Of a stretch of 64,000 bases of DNA, positions 28,501-42,282 are shown in pieces. The notes under the pieces were generated by a model. That model searched no databases. It was not told the DNA's origin and was given only the letters and a program-made list of their open reading frames with translations. The stretch comes from Tetrahymena elliotti 4EA (Eukaryota; Ciliophora; Oligohymenophorea; Hymenostomatida; Tetrahymenidae): contig JH720301.1 in the NCBI GenBank assembly GCA_000231825.2, positions 1,003,496 through 1,067,495 of the forward strand. Direction: 5' to 3'. A program made the translations under genes and the position numbers. Every line of letters begins with the position of its first letter. The first letter of the stretch is position 1.

Positions 28501-31500
28501 AGTGAAAGATACAATTTCAAGAACACTAAAAAAGCTAAATTTGAAATAATTTTAAAAAAGTGGTTAAAACAAATTACTTTCTGTAAGTTGGAAATCATAA
28601 AAAGGAAAAGAAAACAAAGAACAAGAAAATTAAGTTTAGCAAGCTAATAAAAAGAAGAATACTTTAGTCAACGTTTTTTTCAAGAAATATGAATCTGTTT
28701 TCTAAAATACAGAAAGTTATTGGGCAAATTTCATGGATGTTATGAACATAATGTGTATTTGTAAAGGTGAAGCTTTAAATATAAACTAACTTATTATTGG
28801 TTAGGAATTATTAGCAAATGAAGATCCTGTTACTTTTAAGAATTTATAGAAAATGATTATTTAAATTGAGTGCAAAGATAAGAACATTTATGTCAAAATC
28901 TATAAAGTAAATAAATACATTTTATTTGAATTTATCTCAAAACTTATTTTGTATGGCAAAATAGAAAACTTACGAACTCAAGGAGTTTTTAGATAGAGAA
29001 TAGAGCTATTTCGAATAAAGTAAAGTTCCATCAAATGAATATGATTTCCTTGTAAAATAATTAGGACTTTATGCTAATTTATGTATGGGAAGAAATTATC
29101 AAAACAAGGTAAATAAATTATTATCTAATTATCATATATTTTTATGATTTTAAAATTTATAATAATAAAGTTGCTTTTGTAAGGCTAAATAACTGCATAG
29201 GCTCTAACTCATTACATAACAAATTAAGAAATAAAAACTGAACTAAGAGCTATATTGCTTAACTTATTGATTAATCTTCATTTCGATAGCTGTCCTAGAC
29301 ACAAAATTCAAAGACCTTGCTTCACAAAAACTTTAAATACAATAAAACATAATTAAATTGTAGAGTATAAAAAACATGAGAGTTTAAATTCAAATAAAAA
29401 TATTTCCTACAACAAAAATGTAAATACAGATTAAATTTCATAGAATAGTTAAAATTAAAGCATAGAGCTATCTCAGCAATCAGATTTTGAAGATTAAGGT
29501 TCTTAAAAAATATCTAATAGAAACTAAAGATTTTAGAGCGATGTTCATTAAGGGTAGAATACAAGTCGTGAAGGAAAATAAGATTTGTATCTGAATCTTT
29601 TAGGAAATAGAAAAAGATTTTAATCTTAGAAAGTTAATAATCAAAATTCTAAAGTAGAAGAAGAAGAAGATGATGAAGGCAAAGGAGTTAATAGCCCAGG
29701 TTTAAAAAATAAAAATTTAAATGACTTAAGAAAAAACATAAAGCCATAATTTAAATCACTTTTCAATAGCTATGAGGATAATTCAGCTATTCAAAATGAA
29801 TTTTCTTTGAATAATTTTATCTAAAAAGATTCTATGACTAACTAATAAGAAATGAAACAGTTTGTAGTAAATTACTTAAGGTATTAAATTTATAATGGAT
29901 AAGGATAAATTAAGAGTGATATGCTTAGTTATTATGTAGTTAAACTAGCTAGGATGATGATTATCTTTGACTACTTTGAAAGAGAAGAAGAAGAATTTTT
30001 CCAAATTATTCAATCCTTATTATTTTTACTCTAAACTTAAACAAAGGCTACTATACTCGAAAAGCTTAGAAATGTTTACATTAAAAATAAAGAACATAAG
30101 AAAGCACTCCATGAACAAGAGAAGTGGAAACTAATGATTATTCAAGAAGTTCTCTCCACCCTTTAGTTTTATTAATCAATATAAATTGATAGTAGTCTCA
30201 GACAAATGATAGAATTTATTACTTTAGTATTCTAAAAGTTTTAACGACCTTCTGATTGCACCAGCAAAATGGATTTTGATCTCTATGTGAAAAATATGAT
30301 AGAAACTAGATTATCTAGCTATTTACCTAAATTATAAAATGTGCAACCAATTACAAATAATAACTAAAGTTAATAAATTCCTTCACAAATTATTTAAATC
30401 CAAGACAGAAGCAAAAGTGTCATGAATTACAATGATAGCCCTTAGTATTATCTAAAAATGCTAAATTAAATGAGTAAAATTAAAGATTAATCTTAAAAAG
30501 ATATTGAAGTGTTATCTAAATATATTAACTTTGATGATATGCTCAGGAATAACACCTTTTTCAATATAATTCTATAAAATTTTGTGAGCTTAGGGTCTTC
30601 TAATATAGAGACTAGTCATTTGATTTTGAAGAATCTATTTTCTAATTTTTCTTAGAGAAAAAATATAATTAGATAGTTGAAAAAGCTTTAAATTGTTTTG
30701 AATGAAAAAGAATATGATGTCTTTAAGTATCTTAAAGTTTTAAATATCAAGACATAATTCATATCAGAAATGTAAGAATTATGGTTTATGAATGATACTA
30801 AATCAATCATTTCTTAGAAAACAGCCTTTGTTGAGGTAATTTATATTAAATTTTAAAACTTTTAATCGTTTTATTCAATAAAAACAATAGATAAATATTT
30901 TGATGTAGTAAGTAAACTTATCCTTTTTCTAAGAAGTATAATATAATGAAAAAGAAATGTGCTTGGTATCTAAGAAAACATTAAGTTAACTCATAAAAGA
31001 GGATTAAATTTACTTTAGCAGGTAATAAATGCTAAGAAATCTAAAAATGCATAAAAAAATTTTAAGTATTATCAGAGAAGGTAACCTAATGTTATAAGAT
31101 AATAGTTCTACTGATAAAGATCCAGTCAAGCAGCAAAAGTAGCAAGGAGATTAATATCTGGTTAATTAATTATATGAAAATTGCTATAATTTCTTATATT
31201 TATTTGTTAAAGGAAATAAATACAATTAGAAAATCATTTTCAAATACTTTGAGTTATTTCTCTAAAATGTAGGGTAAAATGATAGTGGATAATACAGATT
31301 ACTAAGAGAAATCATCAAGGATAATAAAAAAATATGCAATAGCTTGACACCTGAGTAGATTCAAAAGTACATCAGACAAATTTACAAAAATGGACTTAAT
31401 AATAATCTAGAAATTATTAAATTTTTTGAGTTCTTAATTTATGATTACGATGAGCCAGCATATCAAAATATTGATAAACTTGTTAAATGTTTACTTGAAA

Positions 31501-34500
31501 GTGAGGAATTCACTAATTTCTTTGGACTAAATTTAATAACTTAAAATACAAATTTAAGCTAATCACCTTTCAAAAAAACTTAATCTGAAAATTTTTAAGA
31601 TTTTAATGGTTAAAAAACTCTTATAACTATTTAACAAGAAAATTCTATTTAGCAAAGCATTGTTAACAAGCAATAAGGTTTCTCATAATCTAACATTTAA
31701 GTACAATCATTACCTGGATAGTATGAATTTAACATAACTTAGGAAGTTATAGACTTACTCTCTGATAGCAATGCCCTTAATTTAAATTATAAATATAAAC
31801 TTGATGATATACCTTTTATATATTGCTAAAAGAGTATTGAAATAGCTAATTCAATTCTAAAGTATAGTCTTAACCCTACAAAAATTAGGTACATTTTCAA
31901 TAAATTAATTAATATTAACTACATCTATAAATTGCTATCTTTGGATGATATATTCGATAAGGTTACTGACTAATCAATACTCTTTTCTCATTTTAAAATT
32001 ACTTTGATGGAATTTGTAAAGCAAGTTTGGTTGTCTAATGAAAAAAATTCTGCTAAATTGAATAAGAATTAATTTTTAATTTCATTTTTGAAAAAAGAAA
32101 CAAGAAAACTCAGTTTTATAAAGGATACTCTGCTTATTTGTTACAGAGAAGCTATGAGTGCTAGAAATGGTAAAGAAAAATGTTTGTATCTTTAAAATGC
32201 GTAAAAACACAGTTCTTTCTTACAGACTGATTCAAGAAGCAATAGCTTTTAAAATAAGGATATAATACGTCCTTCTAATTCTTTAATAGTAGAAGGCTAA
32301 GATAACTTAGAATAAAAAAATAATAATGAATAACAAATACCAGATAAAAAAGAATAAAAAGAAGAAATAGAGAAACCAGAAAATAAAAATGAAGATTAAG
32401 CTTAAGAAAAGGGTATTATTAGAACTTTTCACAGGACTAGTTAAATGAAATTTAATATAAATAATGCTGGCGATAACAATTCAGAGGATGAAGGAAGATC
32501 AAACTCAATAATATTTTCTTCTTAATCAACTCAAAAGTTCACTGAATAATATAATAAAGCAGATAAAAAAGGGGGTTAAGAAATTCAAGCTATAAATGAA
32601 GAAAGAAAAGAAAGTGAAATATGTTATGATGATCCTTACTTATCTTTGATAGAAGAAATAAGTATGTAAGTACAAACAGATTACATTAGATATCTATTTT
32701 AGTATTTAATTCCATTTGTCATGGATACCTTTAAATGTTTCTTGGGATATGACTCATAATAAGCAAATGTAAATAATAGATCTGATTATGAAGCATTTGC
32801 CTCTTTTGCCAAAGAATTTGCTACTTTTTGTGAATTTGAAATCAATGAAGAAATTTACAAAAAGTGTAAAGAAATGTAAACATTTTTTTAATTTTTAATT
32901 TAATTTTAAAAATTATTTTCTATTATTTGAAAAAAGGATATTACCTGTCTTAATTGAATTTAAAGAGATATTCAAAATAAATATCGACTTTTAGTTTGAT
33001 TGTAAATAAGAAATTCAAAGATATTAAAAGGAGAGAAACTAGAAAAAGCTAAATTAATTTGAGAAGTAAACCAAATTAGAGTTCAGGTCTCGTATAATTT
33101 AAGACAGTAGAATATAAGGTATCATACAGCCTTTGGATGGGCAATTTATTGATTAAGGAGAAGAATAGAGATTAAGATAAGAGGTTGCTAATATCATTTT
33201 ACATTTATTAAGTTCTGATTTTGTAAATAAAAAACTAATCATCGAAGAAAGAACTCATTTAGTGAATGCTTTGAGAGATAGTCATAGATCTAATAATCTT
33301 TCTTTGCAAAATTTTTTGAAAAAATTGGTTAACTTCGTTAAAAATGCAGTAGATAATATAGAAAATGATGATAGTATAATATCAACAGAAGATGATGTCT
33401 TACACGATACTATTTAATTATTATGTGATATTTTAGATAGCTGTACAACTAGTGAAGAATTAATTTATATGTAGAATTTCTTAAATTAAAATGGAATAAT
33501 TAAAGCAATGGTTTAGTACTTTAGTTAAAAAATTGAAATTGGTAAATTATTTAAGAGCTTTATTAGCCTAGGTATCAGAATGATCCAAGGTATTAATTGT
33601 GCTAATTTTGCTATTTAAGAGAGTTTTTATCAATAAATGACATCTGAGCCAAATATAGAAAACTTTTTAGCCAAGATTGTTGAGATTATCAGATAAGAAA
33701 TACACTTTTAAGCCTTCGAAAATCTTAGTATTTCTTAAAAGATTGAAGCTGAATGCAAATCATTGAAATTCTCATATAACAAACACAGAAAGTTTTCAAT
33801 TTAAAAGATATTAAGATTCTTGCAACTATTAATAGCCAATTGTTACACTAAAATGTAGAGATACTTATTGAATTAGTATAAATCAAAAACAAATCACAAC
33901 ATATTAAACCATATTGTAGATCTAGTTGAAGCGTATTCATTACAAAATAAATTTATTTCATTTAACATTTACTTATTATAAAATAAAGGTATATGGGAGG
34001 AAGAAGCTTTTCTTAGTCTAAGTTTAAAGATGGGGTTTCTTACTACACAGATGCAATAACTTGTGATAAAGCTGTTATGGCTTTAGAAACTCTTATCCTC
34101 CTAATATAAGGACCTTGTTTGGAAAACCAAATAGAATTAGCAGAAAGCAAATTTCTAGAAATTGCTACTTATATTCTTAAACTTAATGATAGCTATGAGC
34201 AGTTTACCAAAGCTTATAAATAGTAAAATTCAAATGAGATTCTTCTTAATTAGGAATAGAGTATCATTTAGATTATCAATTAAAGCACATAAGAAGTGGG
34301 GGCCATTTAAAATAACATTTCCCTATTTAAGTAAAAACTTACAGAAAGATAAAAATATCTTATTCAAAGTGCTTATGAATTCTGTCCATTATATTCTTAA
34401 CAATTATCGTAAATATTCAGAGAAGATCATCCTTCAAATTATGGGTAAACAAACATTTTTTAATTATTTTAAATTATTGATTTCTTGCATGTTTAAAAAT

Positions 34501-37031
34501 GAATAGAGTTTGGATGTTATCGATGATTAAAAATAAATGTATCAGTTGCCTTGAATCTCTGATGGATGGTGAAAATAAAATTATTACAAGAAGAATTATG
34601 TCTGATATACCTCCTAATCTTCTAAAAGCTAACTTAGCTTGGATCTATGAGAAATACGAGGTATTTTTTTTATGTTTTAAAAGTAATAATTAAGTTTTAT
34701 TTCTTTTTTTTAGATTCTTTATGGTGAAGATTAGTATTACGATTTTGATCTATTTTAGATTAAAGATGTTAAAACTGTTAGCGGCATACTAGATAAGACA
34801 TCGAACAAAGAATAAAAGCTAAAAGAAAGTTTAAAGAATTCTTTCATTATTGATAGTGGATTTAAAATATTTAGGATACTACGTTTTGTTTTAAATTAGG
34901 CTGGTAACAATGAAATAGAAAATATTTATAACGATGTTTAGAAAAGAGAGGCATTAGTTCTTTAAATACAATCAAAGAAAACTATTTTTTCATAATTATA
35001 GAATTTACTATTAGATTTTGCCAAATTCTTTACTAAACTGTATAATTTAATATTCAGAAGAAAAGTTCTCTCAAATAAAATGAATTCTGAGAAAATGAAC
35101 ACAAGTATTGAAAAACTTAAATAAAAATCTATTGAATTCTTTTCAAAGTACACAGGCTAGATTGAAATAGTTCAAGATGATAAATTAAGTAGAATATCCT
35201 TTCCTAAATATCCTCACTGCTTTAGCTTAACAAATGCCCTAAAATCTAAGCTAACTAGGCATTTAGATTTCTACTCTCCTCATACAAAAGTGGAATCTAT
35301 TGTTAAATACTCTGATACTTTGATAGAACGTCTTAAATTTGAACATATATTCAAAGCTAAGCTAGAAAAAAATATATCCATTGCTATTCTTTCAAATAAT
35401 CTAGATTTATGGAAAAATTTATCTTATTTTCTTTGTATTGCTTAAAATGTCTATATTCTCGTTACGCTAAAACATGAACCAGGAGACGAAGATATCTATT
35501 TCAAGTATATTGGCAATGGCTACAATATCTAATTATTCCTTCAACTTTCTCAGATGGTTTTAGCATCACTAGTCCTCTTCTTTTTCCTTCTTAAAAAAGT
35601 TCCTTTAATCAACAAAAAGAGTATAGAACACATTTAAAAAATTGATCATTAAAAGTTATCAATTAATGAACATACTCTCCATTAAAATGCTGTTCGAACA
35701 AATTATAAAACAGTAAATTATTTAATTTTTATATCCATAATCTTATAAATTTTATTTTAAAGAAATTTAGGAACTTGAGGATAAGGCTATTTTATTTGTT
35801 TAAAGATATTGAGTTGCTTTACTTTTCTATTTACTTTACATTAGCTTTACTTGGTCTTTTTAATGAGCTTTTCCTTGCACTACTACTGTTTGATGTTTTT
35901 TGGAGATTCCCAATGCTTAGGAGTGTTATTCATGCTGTATGGAGACCTCGTAAGTCTATTCTTTTAACCATGTTCTTATTCTTGATATGCACTTATATGT
36001 TTAGTTTGACAGCTTATTTCTTCTTTGTTGATAGATTTGATACTCTTTGTGATAATTTATTGACTTGCTACAGTGTTATTTTTGATTATATGTATAAGAA
36101 TGATGGTGGTATTTCTTCTTTCTTTGCACCTAATGGACCTGATGATTTCAAGTAATATTATGGTTCCAATTATAGTTTGGACTGGCTCAGTTTATGGAAT
36201 TTCCTTTACTTTTTTATTATCATTACACTCTTATTTAGTATTGTTACTGGTATTATTATTGATACATTTGGACTTTTAAGAGATGAAGAAGATGAAAAAA
36301 AGAGGAATAAAAAGGATTCTTGCTTAATATGTAGTATAGACCGTGCAATCATTGATAAAGTTTCTCCTCATAACTAAGGATTTTAGCATCATATTGATGT
36401 CGAACATAACATTTGGAGTTATCTATTCTACATTTCATATTTAAAAGAAAAGAATCGTAACTATATGCTAGGAGCAGAATCAGAAATTTACTAAAAAGTT
36501 AAAATTAAAGATATCTCTTGGTTCCCCCTCAACAGATCATTATCTATCATATAAAATTAAGAAACTAATGAAGAAATTGATATTATCAATTAAAAAATAA
36601 CTAATTTGGAATCAAAATTAAGTTTGATTTTACAAGAAATATTAAAAAACACTAAAGTAAGCAATTAGAGAATTCTAAAAATGGAATAATAACAAGAATT
36701 GAAGTAGGTTAGTCTCTTCTAAAATATATCTGATAGTAGTTCTATGCTTTATAGTACAAAAATGCATCAGAGCACTTCTAAGAAAATGCCTTAATCTATG
36801 AGAACTCCTAAAAGATCTTAATCAATGTGGGTCCCATAAAAATAGTAAACTGCTGAAATAATTGAAGAAGAAGATTAAAAAAAGCAATTAAACACCAGTT
36901 TGATATCTAGTAAATCAATTGATACAAGTTAAGAAATAAAAGAAAAACCTCCTGTAAGACAAAATACAAGCTAAGCAGCAATGAAATTAACTAATTTAAT
37001 GAATAGGTGTGAAAGCGAAGACGAATAATGA
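25545..37031 (+). CDS. IP3-receptor-type intracellular calcium channel
   Basis: Twelve exons: 25545-27551, 27601-27906, 27962-28335, 28390-28906, 28965-29108, 29171-30835, 30891-32875, 32937-33988, 34030-34444, 34507-34660, 34714-35712, 35763-37031. They give 3628 codons. Order matches inositol trisphosphate receptors: N-terminal ligand/MIR-like region (IYFGDLICIKVEGIGS onward), RIH domain (KNHVGYSVGATNAII near residue 895), RIH-associated block (LLIQGPCLENQIELAE near 2700), then KYTGQIEIV and FPKYP before the membrane domain. The membrane part has about six helices (SLVLFFFLL, LLYFSIYFTLALLGLF, SILLTMFLFLICTYMFS, LYFFIIITLLFSIVTG), a pore helix and IIIDTFGLLRDEE. The cytosolic linker keeps the Cys2/His2 site (CLICS, HHIDVEHNIW) and ends DISWFPLNRSLS. 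It probably releases Ca2+ from ER or alveolar stores. Filter residues differ from animals. Q/N-rich inserts explain the extra length over about 2700. Confidence 0.93.
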
Positions 37032-37532
37032 ATTAAAAAATTAAATTAAAAAATATTTAAACTTTCCTTATAAAATTACCTATTTTACATGTTAACAATC
37101 TTATTCCAATAAAATCATTTGCTTTCATAAATTTTTCTTAAAATTTACATTTTTGTAAAAAGAATTAATTCTAAAAATATTTCTCAAATTTGTATCCTAA
37201 AAAAAATAAATAGAGTTACAATTTGAAGTAAATATCAGTTGAAGATAAGGTGATTTAAGCTTTTTGAAAATAATATTTTTTAAATTAAATAATATTTGAG
37301 TAAGTAAAATAAAATTTTATAAAATGCTAAAGGTAAAATAAGATTAAAGAAAAATTTTTAGGAGTAACTAAGAAATGCTACAGCAATAAGTCAACTCCAA
37401 AGTTATTGGAAAGATTAAGTTCATAGACTAAAAATAAATTGTGATAATATCTTTTTTTATGTAATTATTTATGAAATACATAGTTATCTTTCTGTAAAAA
37501 AACGTAAAGTATTCAAATTTACAATAAGTATC
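37032..37532. other. AT-rich spacer between convergent genes
   Basis: Separates the 3' ends of the IP3-receptor gene (plus) and the first K+ channel gene (minus). No gene seen. Confidence 0.6.
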
Positions 37533-40500
37533 TCACTAATAATTCTAGTTATTTTTTGAATACATACTTTTATTTCTTCCCTTAGTTTTTGAAGAATTTT
37601 AAGTTTATAGTTTTTGATGACCTTTACTTAGGAAAATAGATAATCTTAACTGTTTAATTTTTTCTTTTTTTATGATAGAGCTATCCATTCTTTATAGTAA
37701 CTTATACTTTTTCTAATAAAGATTGTAATTTTTAATGACATTTTGAAAGTTATTATGAATGAAAAAAATAGAAAAGGAATTCATTTTTTCAAAGTTATTT
37801 AATCCTAAACTTGACCAATAGTTATATAAAATTTACTAGTTGAAAAGTTGATTTTAAAAATTTAAGGGATTTGACATATGACTTAACTGATTCACTATTT
37901 TTTATTAGGGTTCTTCTTTTTTCTCTTTTGATTTATTTTTTTCATTTTAAAATGAGTTTTATTGTTTACTTTTTTAGCTTAGAGAAGTTATGCTTGATAT
38001 TTTTTTATAGTTTTTTATTGACTATGAATCATTTTTTTATTTACTTTCATTTTAACTGTTTTTATTTATTTATTCAAGCTAAGATTAATATTGAATGAGG
38101 TTGTTACTCTAACTGTTATTTACTGATACACCATTTGAATTTGGACCATAAGCAAATATAGAATTACTTTAGCTCTACTGAGTAAAGGTGCATTACTAAG
38201 ATTAATGATATTACTAAGAAGGCTATGAATTATTAGGATTTTATAGTGAATGATTATTGAGTAAGCTATTTGTAATAATACTGTTTGTCATTAAGCTACT
38301 TTAATTTATTTGAATTTATTTTTAACTTTCTTTAATTTCTTCAAGTATAATCTTTCTGCTTGACTCTCTTAGCAGCAGCTATGTATTCAGATAAGAGGTA
38401 TTTTTCTTACTTTTTATCCTACTCTCAGCCTTGTCTAATGTGGGATGATGAATATACTCAGAAAGCTAAATAATTAAAAATTTTTTTTACAAAAGTTAAA
38501 ACTTTTTCAAATCTCAGATAAATTTTAAAAAGTCCTTTTTTAGAGAAAAAATTACTTATTTAGATGAAGAAGCAGCTAAGAAAGCCAGAGAATCAGATCT
38601 TCCAATCTATGAAGTTTGGGTTCTTTTGATTCTTCTCTGCTGTTATTATTGAATCGCATACTAAGATCCTTGTTTATTTAATGACATATTCATATGAGGC
38701 TTATTTGCAATGTTATTATCTTAAATGGGATTTTCTGTTATTGATTCATTATTCATTTTAGGATATAATACTTATAATGATTTATGAGATGACAAAGTCT
38801 TTTATTTAGATTCTCTATCACTAGACTTTTGATCAAACACTATCTCCTAATTTTTAAGTATTTACAAAAGCTCATTCAAATTTTCATAAAGATTTTTTTC
38901 AATCAAAAAGTTAACAACTTCCTCTTAAACTAATTACTGAATTTAAGTTGTTTTGTCATGCTTTAGCATTTTTCTTCTGGTTTAATTGCTATTGTCCCTT
39001 TCTTAAATTGTCTCAATTTTATAATTTATCAGAATTTTGTCTTTGTTTGGTATATAATTTATATAAGGACAGTCTTTTATTAGATGTTAAAACTACCCAC
39101 AACTAAAACATTTAAAACCTAATTATTATTTTTTAATTAAACAAATTAGTATACACCTTATCAAAATATTACCTAGTCTCTTTGAAGTCTGATATAAATT
39201 TAATTTATCCTTCATCATACAGTAAGTTTCAAAATCTTTTTAATAAGACCTAGCCACAGATAAAAAATCTTATAAATTGACATAAACAACTTTCACCACA
39301 TTAACTGAAGCAGCTGAGTGGTTGGAAGCTGATTAACTAAAGAATGGCTATTCTCCAAATACATCATTCTTTTCTAATATTTTTATCTATCTTTTTTTAC
39401 CATTCATTTCTAAATAAAGTTAAACTTCACCCTTGAGTATGAAATAAAGATTTAAATTTGGGTTATCCTATTCATAGATTATTTCTTCAGGAGAGAATTT
39501 CTTTTCTTTCAAAAAAGGAGCTAAACTTAATAAAAATTATTCACTAAAGTTAAGATTAAAAGCTTTACAGCCTTTGAGAATCTGAATATACATTTCTCTA
39601 AAGACTTCTTTCCTTAATGATTTACATAGTTCTGTCTATATTATGTTATGGACTTCCATATCTTTTTCTGTTTCTCTCTACAAGTAGGCAAAATTTTCTT
39701 TGATTTTCATGATCATATTATTTTTGATTCCTCTCTCTTTAAGATATCCACTTATCTAAGCCATTTTTAGTTTAAATTATGATTTTTTTTTTGTTATATT
39801 TGTAACGATAGTGCCTATCTAATTTATACTATAAGCAAAAACACCACAACTAATCATAGTGATAAAAATTACAAATACCCTTTCATAGCTAGTCTTAGGC
39901 ACATAGTCACCATAACCTAAAGTTATCATAGTTATAACTGCCCAATAAATAGAAGTTATATACTATTCTTAAATACTTGCAGTTCCTGAATAAGATTTTT
40001 AATTTTATAAAATATTTAGATTATATTTGATTTCAATCAAAAGAATTAATAAATTTGAAAAGTTTTAAAAACCATAATTAGACAAAAAAGCTATTAAATC
40101 AAATTACCTAAATTATAGAAATCTACCCATGTTTGTTATATTCCATTATTTTCTTCTATAACAGCTATTAAAAAGAAAAAGCAACCACAGCAATGAGCTA
40201 TAAACAGAACATAAAATATTAAGTTTGAAAGATCAACTAGACTTGAATATTTATATCTTAAGTTTACTCTCTCTTCAAAATTTCTTAATATGGATTTGAA
40301 ACGAAATAATTTAATAAAAATAAAATAGTTGATATACTATATCTATAGAAAAGAGTTTATTAAGAAAATTGTTGCTACCACTAAATCTATCAAAAATTTG
40401 CCTATTTTTATATGATTGAATATTTGGTTTAAAATTTAATAATTATTTTATAAAATTTTCAAATTAAAACTCTACCTTTTTTAATGTAATGCTAAAATAT

Positions 40501-41688
40501 TTTAGTTCGATTGGATATAAGCTTTCCTTTAGAATAATAAGCAGATAAGCAATTAAAGATTAAATCTAAATAAAAGATGACTGGTAATTAAATCTGTAAA
40601 AGAATATTTAAGAAATTAGAACGATAATCTTCTTCTCTATGATTTTGAAATGAAATTTAAAAAGGAATATACACTATTTACCATAATATTGAAATAAAAA
40701 GGAAAATCTCCCAAATCAATTTATTTAAAGATGAAGGCTCTATTACTCCTGATTTAAAAATTTAAATAAATCGCCTTAATTTATCTCTTTTTTGTAAAAA
40801 ATGGTTGAATTTTTGTGAGTAGATATACATCTTTTAATCCCAGAAAGTATATGCTGATTTTTTATTCTAAATAATATCATTCATTTAGAAATATTAAAAA
40901 TCAGAAGCTTAATCTTTAAGTAATTTAAACTGGTTTTTTTTCATTTGCTAAAATTTAAGCACTTAGCTATATTTTTTGATTTATATTATGAATTGTTTTA
41001 TTTTTGTTATAATTATTAGTGGTTTATTTTTCCACACCCCTACGAATCCTCCAGAATCCCTTTCTAGTTCAGTTTCTTCACATTTTTTAAAAGTTGAAGC
41101 ATTTATGCTATTGCTTTGTTGCAATGTAATTGGGCTATCAGCTTAAGGTAAATTAGATGAATAAATAAATTCATTCTTATTAATATTTTCATTTTAGGAT
41201 GAAAATTTAATTTTGATTGCCTCATTAATTTCATTTTAGTTCAAATGTGAGTGATCGGTTTGAGAAATTATAGTTTTATCTTCTTAAAAATCATTCTATT
41301 TATTTTTCTCCACTTTTTTAAATGACTAATTAAAACTCATATTGGGAGATATTGATGCATCATTATTAAAAACCTATGAATTATTACTTTCATCTTATTT
41401 TTGATGTTTACTAAAAACTTTACTATCAAAAGTTTTACCAATTTCATCTTAATATGCTACAAAAGACTCAGCATCATAATCGTTATCAAAATGTTCTTCT
41501 AATACACTATTTTATCTCTTAGTAGAATTTTTATTAGTTTTTGTAAGCTAATAAATAGTATCATCTTGCTTATATTGCATTTAATAGATATCTTCTTAAT
41601 CATTATTACACTACTAAAAATTGCTTCGCATATTTTCAGCTCCACTTCTTAGTGAGCCATGCTTAAATTAAACTGGTTTTATAAACAT
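37533..41688 (-). CDS. CNBD potassium channel with zinc knuckle (copy A)
   Basis: Five exons on the minus strand: 41688-40476, 40401-40108, 39985-39173, 39118-38556, 38465-37533, giving 1271 codons. Residues about 318-500 hold S1-S4. S2/S3 reads YSKGKLISNRTKIF, then FLIDLVVATIFLI; S4 is FIKLFRFKSILRNFEER; S5 contains IAHCCGCFFFLI. The pore has SIYWAVITMITLGYGDYVP, with the K+-selective GYGD near residue 523. S6 and the C-linker follow, then a cyclic-nucleotide-binding domain (EEIIYEQDNPN, YFILKGEVQLY, VFGEQPFF). About 30 residues later comes CFSCGQFQHLIKDC, a CX2CX4HX4C knuckle. The long tail is Q/N/K-rich. It is an EAG/HCN-superfamily plasma-membrane or ciliary channel; ligand response is uncertain because the binding cassette lacks its arginine. 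Copy B lies immediately upstream in the same orientation. Confidence 0.92.
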
Positions 41689-42282
41689 TTATAAAAATAA
41701 ATCTTTATATATACTAATCAATCTATTAACTCTACTTATTAATTTTGATTAATTATATTTATTTTTTAGATGTGGTAAACAATAAACTAAAAATATAAAC
41801 TAATTTTATTAAGCTTTATTATTTAAGCTATTCTAAAATAAAATATATATATAAATCAAAGCAAATATTATTTTTTTAATATTTTTTACATATTTTTTTA
41901 TATAAATTTAAATCCTGAAATTTGAATAAAATTTCTTCATTTGAAATAAAGGAATACTTTTTTTAATCAGAGGAGAATTATTAACAGTTTAATTAAACAT
42001 TTTTTTTAAGCTTTTTGTAATTAAATTGTAGTGTGCACCCAGTTTATAAATAAAAAATTACAAGAAAACAAAAAGAGCCTTTGTAAAAATTGTTTTTTTA
42101 GGTTAAAAATTTTAATAAATTTTTCACAAAAATAAATGAACTGCTTAAAGTAAGAATAAAATAAACAAAATAATGTCACTTTCAAAATATTTTTTATATT
42201 AATATTTTTGATATTGTATCAAAAAATTTTGAGATATTAAAAAAAGTTAATTTCTTCAATTATAAATTTATCACAGACACAT
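41689..42282. other. Spacer between the tandem K+ channel genes
   Basis: About 600 bases of A/T-rich DNA holding the 5' flank of copy A and the 3' flank of copy B. No gene seen; a promoter for copy A must lie here but no clear motif stands out. Confidence 0.6.

Noticed and set aside
34162..34693. Plus-strand frames that look like separate small proteins
   Set aside because: They are alternate frames across IP3-receptor exons 9 and 10 and intron 9. The true frame gives conserved IP3R sequence (QGPCLENQ).
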